Shown: positions 7,570-16,429 of the stretch, piece by piece | Numbering within the stretch: the stretch's first letter is position 1 | Layout of the letters: each line of letters begins with the position of its first letter | NCBI GenBank assembly: GCA_947494805.1 | Contig: CANLWK010000001.1 | Span: forward strand, 248,001-312,000 | Source: an uncultured Croceitalea sp. | GTDB taxonomy: Bacteria > Bacteroidota > Bacteroidia > Flavobacteriales > Flavobacteriaceae | DNA length: 64,000 nucleotides | Reading direction: 5' to 3' | Program-made: the position numbers and the translations under genes | The notes under the pieces: model-generated | The model's input: the letters and a program-made list of their open reading frames with translations, nothing else | Told to the model about the DNA's origin: nothing | Databases searched by the model: none

Positions 7570-9792
7570 ATGCGAAAGAAAAATAGCTGTCGGCAAAGAA
7601 CATTGCTGGCCATAATGCTACTTGTTTCTATGTCTGCTATGACCCAACAAAGCGAAGATACTCGTGATCGCTTTTCATATAGCATTAAAAGAGCAATGAA
7701 CAACATCGTTATAGATGGGGAAATAGATGAATCGTGGCACGCTTTGGATTCGTTGACCCCATTTTATAATCATTCCCCAGAAGACAAGGGTTTTTCAAAT
7801 TTAAAAACCAAAATAAAGCTTACTTACAATGATAAATTCCTATATGTACTGGGGATATGTTATGATGGCGGAGATAGAGTGATTCAGACACTGCAAAGGG
7901 ACAACGGTGGCTATTACAGTAGTGATCACCTGACCTTCGCCCTCGATCCCATCGGAAATAGACAGAATGGATTTATGTTCGGGGTCAATGCTGGAGGCGC
8001 ACAGATAGAGGGTATATTATCATTGGATGGCACCCGTACGGAAAACTCAACAGTTTGGGATAATAAATGGTACTCCGCAGTAAAGGAATTTGAGGATTAT
8101 TGGGTGGTGGAATATGCCATCCCATTTAAAACCCTGCGATTCAATACTAAAAACAAGGAATGGGGTATTGGTTTCGTACGTCCCGATATTCAAAACAATA
8201 GTCTTACCACTTGGACAGAATTTCCCAGAAATTTCAACCCTGACGACCTAAACTACATGGGGTCACTTATTTGGGATGAAAATATCCCTAAAAATAAGAG
8301 GCCGTTCAGCTTAATTCCCTATTCCACTTTCTCCTCAAACAGGGATTTTGAAGATGATTCCCAAACCGAAACCAACAATGAATTTGAAATTGGAATCGAT
8401 GCCAAAGTGAATATTACCAGTTCAATCAACCTGGATGTTACCATTAATCCTGATTTCTCCAATGCAGATGTTGACCAACAAGTAACGAACTTGACCCGTT
8501 TTAATATTTTTCTGCCCGAGAGACGTAACTTCTTTTTAGAGAACAATGATATTTTTTCAAATTTCGGCGGCTGGGATATAGAACCTTTTTTCTCTAGAAG
8601 AATTGGTCTGGATGAAGGTCGGATTGTCCCAATCAATTATGGAGCGAGGGTAACTGGGAATGTTTCCAAGAAATTGCGAATTGGCGCCATGCAAATTGAG
8701 ACAAATTCTATTGATGAAATTGAAAAACAGAATTTTACGGTTGCGGCATTTCATCAGCAAGTTTTGGACAAATCTGTGGTAAAGGCTTTGGTCATTGATA
8801 AGCACCAAGTAGGGAATAGCGATAATTCCTTTGCCCGTAACTATGGAGTAGAGTTTGCCTACGTTGGAAAGGGCGGTAAGTTCAACAACACGGTTAGGTT
8901 TCATAGTTCCCATACGGATGAGCGTCTGAATGATAATTTTTATTATGGATTCAGTGGTGATTATGTAACACCTAGGGTGCGGACTGGTTGGACTTTCGAT
9001 GTTGTCGGAGAGAATTATATTACCGAGGTGGGCATCAACCCAAGATTGGAAAACTTTAATGCAGAGACCGAAGAAGTAGAACGTATTGGTTTTATAAAGT
9101 TCAATCCCTATTTCAGATACCTTTTTTATCCAGAAAATGAGAAGAGTATTTTCAATTGGCACGGTATAAGGACTTGGCACAAACTATACTTTAACAATGA
9201 CGTGAGTCTAAACGAAACGGAGAACAATTTTGCTTATGACTTTAGGTTTAAAAGCACCTCTGCCTTTACTGCTGATATCCGATATAGGGAATTGAACTTA
9301 CCAGTACCAACAAGCTTTTTGGGTGATTTTGAACCCTTACCTATTTCGAACTATTCTTTTGCCCAATTCGGCCTTCAATATAGAACCGACAATCGGAAGA
9401 TTTTAACTGGAGATATTCGAACAAGCTACGGAGGTTTCTTTAACGGTAACCGATTGAATGTGGTTGTCAACGGAAATATGCGGATACAGCCTTGGGGCAA
9501 TTTTGGACTGACCTACAATTACAACAATGTAAAGCTACCCGATGAATTTGGGGAAAGGGAGATTCACTTATTAAGGTTTAATGGGAACATCAGTTTTGCC
9601 AACAATATGTTTCTAACCAGTGTTGCTCAATACAATACACAACTGGATAATTTTGGAATCTTTGCAAGATTCCAATGGCGATACCTGCCCATGTCTGATT
9701 TTTTCTTGATATATACCGACAACTACAACACACTTGAAAACTTTGACCAACGAAACAGAGGATTGGTTATAAAGTTGACCTATTGGTTTTAA
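7570..9792 (+). CDS. DUF5916 family outer-membrane protein (copy 1)
   Basis: A 740-residue exported protein. After the signal comes a CBM9-like beta-sandwich that opens with IVIDGEIDESWHALDSL. It continues through KLTYNDKFLYVLGICYDG and FALDPIGNRQNGFMFGVNAGGAQIEG to FRNFNPDDLNYMGSLIWDE. From about residue 240 the DUF5916 part follows. It has the hallmark NPDFSNADVDQQVTNLTRFNIFLPERRNFFLEN block near 290-325, then many amphipathic strands, ending in LVIKLTYWF. The C-terminal aromatic and strand pattern indicate an outer-membrane barrel. The CBM9-like half may bind a glycan, but no substrate is known. It is closely related to the next gene (10002-12218). Confidence 0.85.
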   Translation: MRKKNSCRQRTLLAIMLLVSMSAMTQQSEDTRDRFSYSIKRAMNNIVIDGEIDESWHALDSLTPFYNHSPEDKGFSNLKTKIKLTYNDKFLYVLGICYDGGDRVIQTLQRDNGGYYSSDHLTFALDPIGNRQNGFMFGVNAGGAQIEGILSLDGTRTENSTVWDNKWYSAVKEFEDYWVVEYAIPFKTLRFNTKNKEWGIGFVRPDIQNNSLTTWTEFPRNFNPDDLNYMGSLIWDENIPKNKRPFSLIPYSTFSSNRDFEDDSQTETNNEFEIGIDAKVNITSSINLDVTINPDFSNADVDQQVTNLTRFNIFLPERRNFFLENNDIFSNFGGWDIEPFFSRRIGLDEGRIVPINYGARVTGNVSKKLRIGAMQIETNSIDEIEKQNFTVAAFHQQVLDKSVVKALVIDKHQVGNSDNSFARNYGVEFAYVGKGGKFNNTVRFHSSHTDERLNDNFYYGFSGDYVTPRVRTGWTFDVVGENYITEVGINPRLENFNAETEEVERIGFIKFNPYFRYLFYPENEKSIFNWHGIRTWHKLYFNNDVSLNETENNFAYDFRFKSTSAFTADIRYRELNLPVPTSFLGDFEPLPISNYSFAQFGLQYRTDNRKILTGDIRTSYGGFFNGNRLNVVVNGNMRIQPWGNFGLTYNYNNVKLPDEFGEREIHLLRFNGNISFANNMFLTSVAQYNTQLDNFGIFARFQWRYLPMSDFFLIYTDNYNTLENFDQRNRGLVIKLTYWF

Positions 9793-10001
9793 CGAATGAG
9801 TGATTTCAATGCTCCCTAATGCGGAGCCCGCTTATATGAACTATTTAAACTAGGCAAAGAAACTGATAGGGTTTTGAAAAATATGTATTATTCGTTAAAA
9901 TCTACTGAACAGGCCGTCAATTTTGTAGTTCAAGTTATTTTTTTGATAGAATACTTCACTAAAGGTAATTTTCTAAATATCATCTTAACCCTATTCTCAA
10001 A

Positions 10002-12218
10002 ATGTTTAAGTACCTTGATTATGGTTCCCTGTTATTTTGTATTGTTCCAAGCATAATATTTGCCCAGGAACTGGCTACAGAGCGCCTGAACTATCAAATT
10101 ACCAAATCGAATTCCGAAATTATTTTGGATGGGATTCCTGATGAAGAAGAATGGGATAGGCATGGGGTTATAACCAGCTTTTTCAACCATTTTCCTGTTG
10201 ACCAAGGACAAGCGGATAACCAAACGGAAGTACGAGTTACCTATAACGACGAATATATTTACTTCCTGGCAAAAATGCACGACAATGGTAATCGGGTAAT
10301 TCAATCATTAGATAGGGACAATGATCAATCACAGTTTTTTAGCGATGCTTTTACGGTCGTTCTGGACCCTACAAACAAACAACAAAATGGTTTCTTATTT
10401 GGGGTCAATGCGGCTGGTGCCGAGATGGAAGCAACATTAGAATTGTTCGGGTCGCAGACCATTTATGCCCCAAATTGGGATCAACGTTGGTTTTCGGCAA
10501 CGCAACAATTTGAGGACTACTGGATTGCTGAAATAGCGATTCCCTTTAGATCGTTGAGATACAACAAGGATAACCTTACATGGGGCCTCAATTTTATGCG
10601 TATCGACCGAGAAAAATTCATGAACTCTACTTGGACGCTATTCCCCGTAAACTTCAATTCGATTGATATGAATTATATGGGAACAATCACATGGGATCGA
10701 CCTATTGAAAGTAAAACTAGGTTATTGACCTTCAACCCATATGCGACATTTTCGAGTTCTAGAAACTATGAAGATATTAATCAAAACCGTGCAGAAAACA
10801 AAACAGACGTTGGGGGTGACATAAAGGTAAATTTGTCAAGCACTCTAAATCTAGATTTAACAATACTCCCAGATTTTTCAAATGCAGATGTAGATCAAGA
10901 GATTACCAATATTACCAGATTCAATATTTTCTTACCTGAGCAGCGCAACTTCTTTTTAGACAACGCAGATATTTTTTCAAGTTTTGGTGCAGGAACCATA
11001 AGGCCCTTTTTCTCCAGGAGGATCGGCCTTTCGAATGGGAATCCCATACCCATTGATTTTGGTGCGCGATTAACAGGAAATTTGACCCCTGGCCTTCGCA
11101 TAGGCATCATGGATATACAGACCAGTGAAACGAGTGATTTCTTTGCACAGAATTATGCCGTGGCGGCATTTCAACAAAGGGTTTTTAAAAGATCCGCCTT
11201 GAAAGCTTTGTTTATTAATAGGCAGGCAACTAGTGGTACTCTCACTGACAGTGACTATTCGAGGAATGCGGGAATTGAATTTGATTATATTACCCCTAAT
11301 GGTGATTTTAATAACACCTTCCGCTTTCATACTGCGCTTACTTCTGAGGGATTGAACCAAAACCACTATTATGGTGTTAAAGGAAATTACAGCAGTAAGT
11401 ATTTAAGGGCAGGCTGGCTATTGGAAAACGTAGGGAAAAACTTTATTACCGAAGTGGGTATAAATCCTAGACTGGAAAATTTCAATGCAGAAACAGAGGA
11501 GACCATTCGTGTTGGTTTCACCAAACTGAATCCGTGGATACGGTATTGGTTCATTAATGATGATCAAAAAAAGAAAATCGCACAACATGGGGCTAACACT
11601 TGGCACGTCATCTATTTTAATCCTGATGGGACTTTAAACGAGTCCAATAACAATCTGGATTATACCATTGACTTTAGAAATACATCTACCATCACATTAA
11701 ATAATCGATTTAATAGGGTCAACCTATTATTTCCTACGGCACTAATCGGGGATGAGTTTGCTCCTTTACCACCTGATGGCTACTCCTTTTTTAGAAGTAG
11801 TTTGCAATTTAGAACGGATAGGAGAAAACTTTTCATACTGGAAGGAAACGTAAACTATGGCGGTTTCTATAATGGGACCCTTCTAAATAGCATGTTGGAA
11901 GCCAACTATAGAATTCAGCCTTGGGCGAACTTTGGACTGGTGTATGACTATAATAAAGTAAAGCTACAAGAAAGCTTTGGAGAAAGGGAATTACATCTAT
12001 TGCGGTTTACGGGCAATCTTACTTTTACAAAAAACCTCTTGTTCAGCAATGTGGTTCAGTATAACACCCAGAGTGACAACTTTAGTGTCTTCAGCAGGTT
12101 CCAATGGCGCTACGCCCCCATGTCGGATTTATTCGTAATATTCAATCAAAACCAAAACACATCTGGTTTGGGTGTTCAGAACCGAGGGCTGATATTAAAA
12201 CTTACCTATTGGTTATAG
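10002..12218 (+). CDS. DUF5916 family outer-membrane protein (copy 2)
   Basis: A 738-residue paralogue of 7570-9792 with the same architecture. The signal ends IIFAQ. The CBM9-like domain opens IILDGIPDEEEWDRHG, the central block is LPDFSNADVDQEITNITRFNIFLPEQRNFFLDN, and the barrel ends LILKLTYWL. Blocks such as NFITEVGINPRLENFNAETEE are nearly identical in both copies, which points to a tandem duplication. The 209-base gap between the copies holds no convincing gene. I chose the ATG at 10002 because the signal peptide begins there. Confidence 0.85.
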   Translation: MFKYLDYGSLLFCIVPSIIFAQELATERLNYQITKSNSEIILDGIPDEEEWDRHGVITSFFNHFPVDQGQADNQTEVRVTYNDEYIYFLAKMHDNGNRVIQSLDRDNDQSQFFSDAFTVVLDPTNKQQNGFLFGVNAAGAEMEATLELFGSQTIYAPNWDQRWFSATQQFEDYWIAEIAIPFRSLRYNKDNLTWGLNFMRIDREKFMNSTWTLFPVNFNSIDMNYMGTITWDRPIESKTRLLTFNPYATFSSSRNYEDINQNRAENKTDVGGDIKVNLSSTLNLDLTILPDFSNADVDQEITNITRFNIFLPEQRNFFLDNADIFSSFGAGTIRPFFSRRIGLSNGNPIPIDFGARLTGNLTPGLRIGIMDIQTSETSDFFAQNYAVAAFQQRVFKRSALKALFINRQATSGTLTDSDYSRNAGIEFDYITPNGDFNNTFRFHTALTSEGLNQNHYYGVKGNYSSKYLRAGWLLENVGKNFITEVGINPRLENFNAETEETIRVGFTKLNPWIRYWFINDDQKKKIAQHGANTWHVIYFNPDGTLNESNNNLDYTIDFRNTSTITLNNRFNRVNLLFPTALIGDEFAPLPPDGYSFFRSSLQFRTDRRKLFILEGNVNYGGFYNGTLLNSMLEANYRIQPWANFGLVYDYNKVKLQESFGERELHLLRFTGNLTFTKNLLFSNVVQYNTQSDNFSVFSRFQWRYAPMSDLFVIFNQNQNTSGLGVQNRGLILKLTYWL

Positions 12219-12500
12219 CTGTCTTTTCCCATAAATAAAAATGGGCCCCTAGCCAACATTCATAATTCCTAGAAGTAAATTCCGGATGACTACACTTCCA
12301 TTGCCGCAATTCAAAGAAGTGCAGGGCGACTTCCTTCTGGGAAGATGAAGATTTGGAGGATGTCTTACTTAGAGGGATTTTTTTGGTTGCCAGAATTCAC
12401 GGGGTAGTTCAAAAAAGTGTTCGAATACATGTATTCGAACAACTTAATGAATTGGACAACCAATATTTGCTCCAGTTTAATCATTAAAAAACATATAGTT
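12219..12500. other. intergenic stretch with palindrome and a possible broken frame
   Basis: Besides the palindrome at 12418-12441, this stretch holds a plus-strand frame from ATG 12286 that stops after about 19 codons. A second frame, shifted by one base, continues with WEDEDLEDVLLRGIF and stays open to about 12486. Together they could be a frameshifted remnant of an unrecognised gene. A weak CCCAT/ATGGG hairpin follows the DUF5916 stop. Confidence 0.3.
12418..12441. promoter_or_regulatory. perfect 24-bp palindrome upstream of the RidA-like gene
   Basis: The half-site TGTTCGAATACA is followed directly by its exact reverse complement, giving 12+12 bases with no spacer. Its right end lies 59 bases before the RidA-like start at 12501. 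A perfect palindrome of this length upstream of a gene is the usual form of an operator for a dimeric regulator. No T-tract follows, so it does not look like a terminator. No second copy was noticed in this window. Confidence 0.5.
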
Positions 12501-12938
12501 ATGAAATCAAGTCTTTTGATTATCTGTAGTTTGTTCTTTGCACAATTGTCATTTGCCCAACAGCAAGAAAGAGAGGTCTATCATATTCCGGGTCACGAAA
12601 ACGTCGAAAACGGGATTGGATATTCACATGCCATAAAAATTGGAAAAACACTTTTTATTGCTGGCACTGTTGACGGTCAACATGATGATATGGAGAACCA
12701 AATCAAAACCATCTACAAATACGTTGGAGATACTCTGGAGCATTATGGCGCTAGTTCCGCTGATATCGTGAAGGAAAATATTTATACTACGGACTTGGAG
12801 GAATTTAAGAAGAACATGGGATTGCGAAAATCCTTCTATGGTGCAGGTGCGTTCCCCACATCGACATGGGTACAGGTCGAAAGATTGTTCATTCCTAAAC
12901 TAAAGGTTGAAATAGAGCTCATTGCAGTCGTTGAATAA
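12501..12938 (+). CDS. exported RidA-like (YjgF/Rid family) protein
   Basis: A 145-residue protein consisting of a signal peptide (MKSSLLIICSLFFAQLSFAQ) and a single RidA domain. Rid features are visible: YSHAIKIGKTLFIAGTVDG near the start, the Q...I...G...D block and IVKENIYTTDLEEF. Cytoplasmic RidA deaminates reactive enamines and imines. Here the domain is exported and the catalytic Arg context (normally IRVYV/VKTTVFL...R near the end) is replaced by STWVQVERLF, so the activity is uncertain. I chose ATG 12501 because it starts the signal peptide; an upstream ATG at 12417 would add 28 unlikely residues and lie in the palindrome. The 3' end overlaps the convergent AraC gene by 20 bases. Confidence 0.75.
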   Translation: MKSSLLIICSLFFAQLSFAQQQEREVYHIPGHENVENGIGYSHAIKIGKTLFIAGTVDGQHDDMENQIKTIYKYVGDTLEHYGASSADIVKENIYTTDLEEFKKNMGLRKSFYGAGAFPTSTWVQVERLFIPKLKVEIELIAVVE

Positions 12939-14037
12939 TCGGTTTAGGAGTTGTAGGCCGGTAAAGATGACTCTCTCTATACTCTGATGGGGTCATACCG
13001 GTCTCTTTCTTAAAAAGCGTGTTAAATGATGACCTGGAGCTAAAACCAACTTCATACATAATCTCAGAGATATTCAATTCAGTTTCATCCGGATTTGACA
13101 GAAGTTGTTTCGCCATCTTTATTCTATAGGAATTGACGTAGGAAATAAAGTTTGTGCCCAGATGACCATTGATGAATTCTGAAAGTTCTCTATTTGTAAC
13201 ATCTATAGCCTGCGAAACATCGGACAGTGTTAGCTCTGGGTTTAGATATGGCATATGAGTTTCCATGTAATTGTGAAGTTTCGAAACTACTTCCGAACTT
13301 GATGTCGAAGACAAATTGATCATTTTGGTAGGTATGTATTTCGGCCATAAAGAAGGAAATCTAAAAATACTCCTTCTGATTTTGGCATTTAGTAGTTTCG
13401 ATAAAGGAAAAATTGCATAGCCCAAAACCGTCAAAAGAACAAAGGTTTCCATAACCATCAAGTAGTCTCCAAAGAACCTGAATCCAAAAAAGAGGATTGC
13501 ATCTGCCAGGAGTACAAGACCGAACAGGTACAACAAAGTTTTAATCCAATTGTATTCTGTCCTCTTTTTATAGGGTACAATGATCCAATTCTTAAATTTA
13601 ATTCGAACGAGAGAGGCACTTGATAAACCATAGGCAATACTACTTACATACAGCAACACCCTATGTTCCGGAGGAAGAACCAAACCATTCAAACCAACTA
13701 TAATACCGATAATAGAAGGTATAAAATGAACAAAATGGGATGTCGAGAACTTCCATTTCTTTTCGGAGAACAGTGCTTTGGTATATAAATATAGTAATGG
13801 CGGTATTGAGAGTACTAAAGCCGAATTGTATTGGGAATATTTCGCAACATCAAACAAAAAATAGGAAAAAAGGTGTCCTATCATTTGAATCTCGATAATT
13901 AAGAAATGAAACCCAAACAAGGCATTGGCCAACCGCCTATTACCACCTGCAATCAACAACGCCATTACAACTAATGTGCTGACCAGAATTATTAAACCCA
14001 ACAATGTCTTGTTTAGGGTAAGTAAGATTAATTCCAT
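12919..14037 (-). CDS. AraC-family regulator with membrane sensor half
   Basis: A 372-residue regulator. The first 230 residues contain about seven hydrophobic segments, forming a membrane sensor half without a recognisable ligand domain. The C-terminal 110 residues are an AraC-type double helix-turn-helix: LTLSDVSQAIDVTNRELSEFIN, then INSYRIKMAKQLL, then the second helix-turn-helix in ISEIMYEVGFSSRSSFNTLFKKETGMTPSEYR. This layout is common in Bacteroidota. It overlaps the convergent RidA-like gene by 20 bases and lies downstream of the esterase gene (54-base gap) on the same strand. The esterase or the RidA-like gene are the nearest candidate targets. Confidence 0.85.
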   Translation of the reverse strand: MELILLTLNKTLLGLIILVSTLVVMALLIAGGNRRLANALFGFHFLIIEIQMIGHLFSYFLFDVAKYSQYNSALVLSIPPLLYLYTKALFSEKKWKFSTSHFVHFIPSIIGIIVGLNGLVLPPEHRVLLYVSSIAYGLSSASLVRIKFKNWIIVPYKKRTEYNWIKTLLYLFGLVLLADAILFFGFRFFGDYLMVMETFVLLTVLGYAIFPLSKLLNAKIRRSIFRFPSLWPKYIPTKMINLSSTSSSEVVSKLHNYMETHMPYLNPELTLSDVSQAIDVTNRELSEFINGHLGTNFISYVNSYRIKMAKQLLSNPDETELNISEIMYEVGFSSRSSFNTLFKKETGMTPSEYRESHLYRPTTPKPIIQRLQ

Positions 14038-14091
14038 AAGCGAAAAGCATAGTCCAATTTAACACCGGTTAGGGCATGCTCAATGTTTACT

Positions 14092-14955
14092 CTAAAAAGT
14101 ATTTGACAAAAACCATAACGCAGTTTCTTTAAACTGTTCTTTCCAAAAGGCTTCACTATGGGTACCTCCTTGAACGATTTCTGTCTTTAACCGTCTGTCA
14201 TTCATCAAAGGAGAGAGGCTATCCCTCATACGAGTAAAAACAGGGACCATACCGCCTTCCTCCGAACCTACTATCATATGGATTTTAGATTCATTCAATC
14301 TCGGATTCTGCTGGTGAAGACTATAAATTTCTTCGGAAACCCAAAATGAAGGAGAATACACCCCAGCCATTGAAAACACATCAGGATTGGTCATAAGAAT
14401 ATAGTAAGCCATCAATCCTCCCATGGAAGAACCCATGATTATGTTATGTTCCCTTTCAGGTTTGGTACGGTATATTTTATCAATTAAAGGCTTGATTTGG
14501 TCCACTAAATAATTGGTGAACTCCCTACCTTGTTGTTTTCCAAATTCTATATGATCATAAACGTTGTACTCTTGCATTCTGAATACCCCGTGATTGTCCA
14601 CACCTACAACAATCGCCTCCAATTCCTGTTCTTTTGCCAAAGCATCCATTGTTTCATCCACTTCCCATTCTCCAGAATAACTGGTTCGTACATCAAATAG
14701 ATTCTGCCCGTCTAACATATAGATTACTGGATAGTTTTTATCACTTGAATCATAGGAAGGGGGTAAATAAATACGCAAGGTCCTGCAACTATTTGAATAG
14801 GGTACTTGAATGATGTTTTCCAATATCTGAACATTCGGAGATGCTGTTGATTCTGTTTGATTTTGGTCTTCTGTATTTTGGGCAATACAGGAAAGGTTAG
14901 TAGAGAACATGGTAAATAATACCAGTCGAACGCTATTTTTTAATATTCCATTCAT
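14092..14955 (-). CDS. exported esterase of the Fes/IroE (esterase D-like) type
   Basis: A 287-residue exported alpha/beta hydrolase. The signal peptide (about residues 8-26) is followed by a spacer rich in Thr and Gln. The family opening is RTLRIYLPPSYDSS (58-71) and then YPVIYMLDGQNLFD (75-88). The nucleophile elbow GSSMGG is at 175-180, with Ser177 as nucleophile. His in GGTHSEAFWKEQF, close to the C-terminus, would complete the triad. Relatives hydrolyse carboxyl esters such as siderophore or feruloyl esters. The substrate is not determined here. It precedes the AraC regulator on the same strand. Confidence 0.85.
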   Translation of the reverse strand: MNGILKNSVRLVLFTMFSTNLSCIAQNTEDQNQTESTASPNVQILENIIQVPYSNSCRTLRIYLPPSYDSSDKNYPVIYMLDGQNLFDVRTSYSGEWEVDETMDALAKEQELEAIVVGVDNHGVFRMQEYNVYDHIEFGKQQGREFTNYLVDQIKPLIDKIYRTKPEREHNIIMGSSMGGLMAYYILMTNPDVFSMAGVYSPSFWVSEEIYSLHQQNPRLNESKIHMIVGSEEGGMVPVFTRMRDSLSPLMNDRRLKTEIVQGGTHSEAFWKEQFKETALWFLSNTF

Positions 14956-15011
14956 CGATTCGTTTTTGATTAATTATTATAATTTTAATTGAATAGGTAA
15001 AAACTTTTTAT

Positions 15012-15266
15012 TCACTTCGTTACCAATTCACCGGGAAGGTTCCAAATCTCCACCATTGTAAATGAAATCAACGAGTTTGTCTTTACGCCCACTCTTTTTG
15101 ATAGGATATCCAAGAATTTGCACGCTATCCAAAAGACCGCTGGTACTACAATGGCAATTTTTAAAATTCTTCGAAGATCTAATGTTAAGAGCCAGACGGC
15201 TGCAAGAATGTATGATACCAAAGCCCAGAAAGTATAACTTATAACAAATGATATTAAAATCTTCAT
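15012..15266 (-). CDS. small membrane protein
   Basis: An 84-residue protein with two hydrophobic segments (about 3-27 and 33-52) and a short polar tail. No family is recognised. It lies between the PaiB-like gene (58 bases upstream) and the esterase gene (56 bases downstream) on the same strand, which supports it being real. Its short length and lack of motifs leave doubt. Confidence 0.45.
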   Translation of the reverse strand: MKILISFVISYTFWALVSYILAAVWLLTLDLRRILKIAIVVPAVFWIACKFLDILSKRVGVKTNSLISFTMVEIWNLPGELVTK

Positions 15267-15324
15267 TTCATCAAACCTTACAAATTCTTTTTAAGAAGCA
15301 CTACTAAATAAAATCTAAAGTTGG

Positions 15325-15933
15325 CTAATTCAAGATGTCATCTATAAAGAGTCCATAATCCTTGGAGTAATTGCTAATCAACTTAAGTTTTGCAGCAAGT
15401 CTATCTTTCTCGTTTTTATCTTGCGATAATTTGAACTTCCCTTCCCAAGCTGTTATTTCTATCTCAAAGCCTACAATAAAATTGATAATCTGATTCATTC
15501 TAGTGTTATCTCCCGACAAAATGAAGGGGTTATCCCCAGTTTCCAAAAACTCGGTCATACGCATTATTGATCTCTTTACTTCATTAGTGGATTCAATCAC
15601 TTTACATTTACCAGTAATATGTACTGTAATGTGGTTCCATGTGGGTAACTGAGGCGTCAAATAGTCATTCGGGGAAATGTAACTGTTTGGGCCATGGAAT
15701 ACCGCTTTTATTTCACGGTTATTCAAATAGCTGCAGTGAGGATTGTTACGGTCCATATGTCCAACCAGTTTTCCATGTTCATCAGAGTCGGGATAATACA
15801 TCAGAGGTACATGGGTAATAAAACTTTCATCACTATTTACTGACACCACAGTAGCGAATGGAAACGCTTTAATGGTTTGAACGATTTTTTTAAAGCTATC
15901 TTCTCTATGATGTTCTGGGGGGTATTGATTCAT
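15325..15933 (-). CDS. FMN-binding PaiB-like protein
   Basis: A 202-residue protein of the PaiB family, which adopts an FMN-binding split-barrel fold. It starts MNQYPPEHHREDSFKK, matching the usual PaiB N-terminus of a Tyr/Pro-rich opening followed by DxxxL. Further features are AFPFATVVSVNSDESFITHVPLMYYPD, LVGHMDRNNPHC and PTWNHITVHITGKCKV (the PxWNY/H motif). PaiB of Bacillus affects sporulation and protease genes, but most homologues have no proven DNA binding. I chose the internal ATG at 15933 because it fits the family and removes overlap with the upstream gene; an earlier in-frame ATG exists at 15963. It appears to be in the operon that begins with the cytochrome gene at 20020. Confidence 0.8.
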   Translation of the reverse strand: MNQYPPEHHREDSFKKIVQTIKAFPFATVVSVNSDESFITHVPLMYYPDSDEHGKLVGHMDRNNPHCSYLNNREIKAVFHGPNSYISPNDYLTPQLPTWNHITVHITGKCKVIESTNEVKRSIMRMTEFLETGDNPFILSGDNTRMNQIINFIVGFEIEITAWEGKFKLSQDKNEKDRLAAKLKLISNYSKDYGLFIDDILN

Positions 15934-15934
15934 A

Positions 15935-16429
15935 TTATTCAATCTCTTGATTTTCAGTTTCATTGTTCATTTTGATGTTCAAAAAACCTTCAAGAGATGG
16001 GAGTCTTATTCTAGAACCGATCAGTAGGCCTGCACCAAATAGAATCATTCCCTTCAAATAATACATTGCTTCCGTGAGCACAAGCGCGGCAATGATAAAA
16101 GTGAACAACAGAGACAAGTAAATAATCGCCTTTGCATTCCACTCTATATTGGCAAGTCCTTTTGAAATCCTAAAACCCACTTTTCTTAGGACCCAATCCG
16201 TCAGCCAAAAAATGATGACCAATTCAACGAAAGGTTGTAAGACATCCAAGACCCCCAAACTCATAGCCTTCATCTCTGAACTAAAATCTGTCATGTTATC
16301 CTGAAGGGGGAAAAAATTTGTCATAACTATTGATGCTAGATAGACAGCTCCAGTAAATAGCACAAAGAATATAAGCCAGTTCTGGGCAGTTAAAAAAACT
16401 TGGTTGATAGATAGCTCTTGTTTTTTCAT
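15935..16429 (-). CDS. membrane protein of unknown function
   Basis: A 164-residue protein with about four hydrophobic segments, the last being LKGMILFGAGLLIG. It resembles DUF2975-like small membrane proteins only in general form, and I assign no family. The start at 16429 is chosen because its ATG overlaps the TGA of the upstream gene (ATGA), indicating translational coupling. An earlier in-frame start at 16471 would lie inside the upstream gene. The next gene starts 1 base after its stop. Confidence 0.6.
   Translation of the reverse strand: MKKQELSINQVFLTAQNWLIFFVLFTGAVYLASIVMTNFFPLQDNMTDFSSEMKAMSLGVLDVLQPFVELVIIFWLTDWVLRKVGFRISKGLANIEWNAKAIIYLSLLFTFIIAALVLTEAMYYLKGMILFGAGLLIGSRIRLPSLEGFLNIKMNNETENQEIE

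Noticed and set aside
9874-10056. A 60-codon plus-strand frame before the second DUF5916 gene
   Set aside because: It overlaps the start of the well-supported DUF5916 gene in another frame and has the hydrophobic, repeat-free look of AT-rich noncoding sequence.
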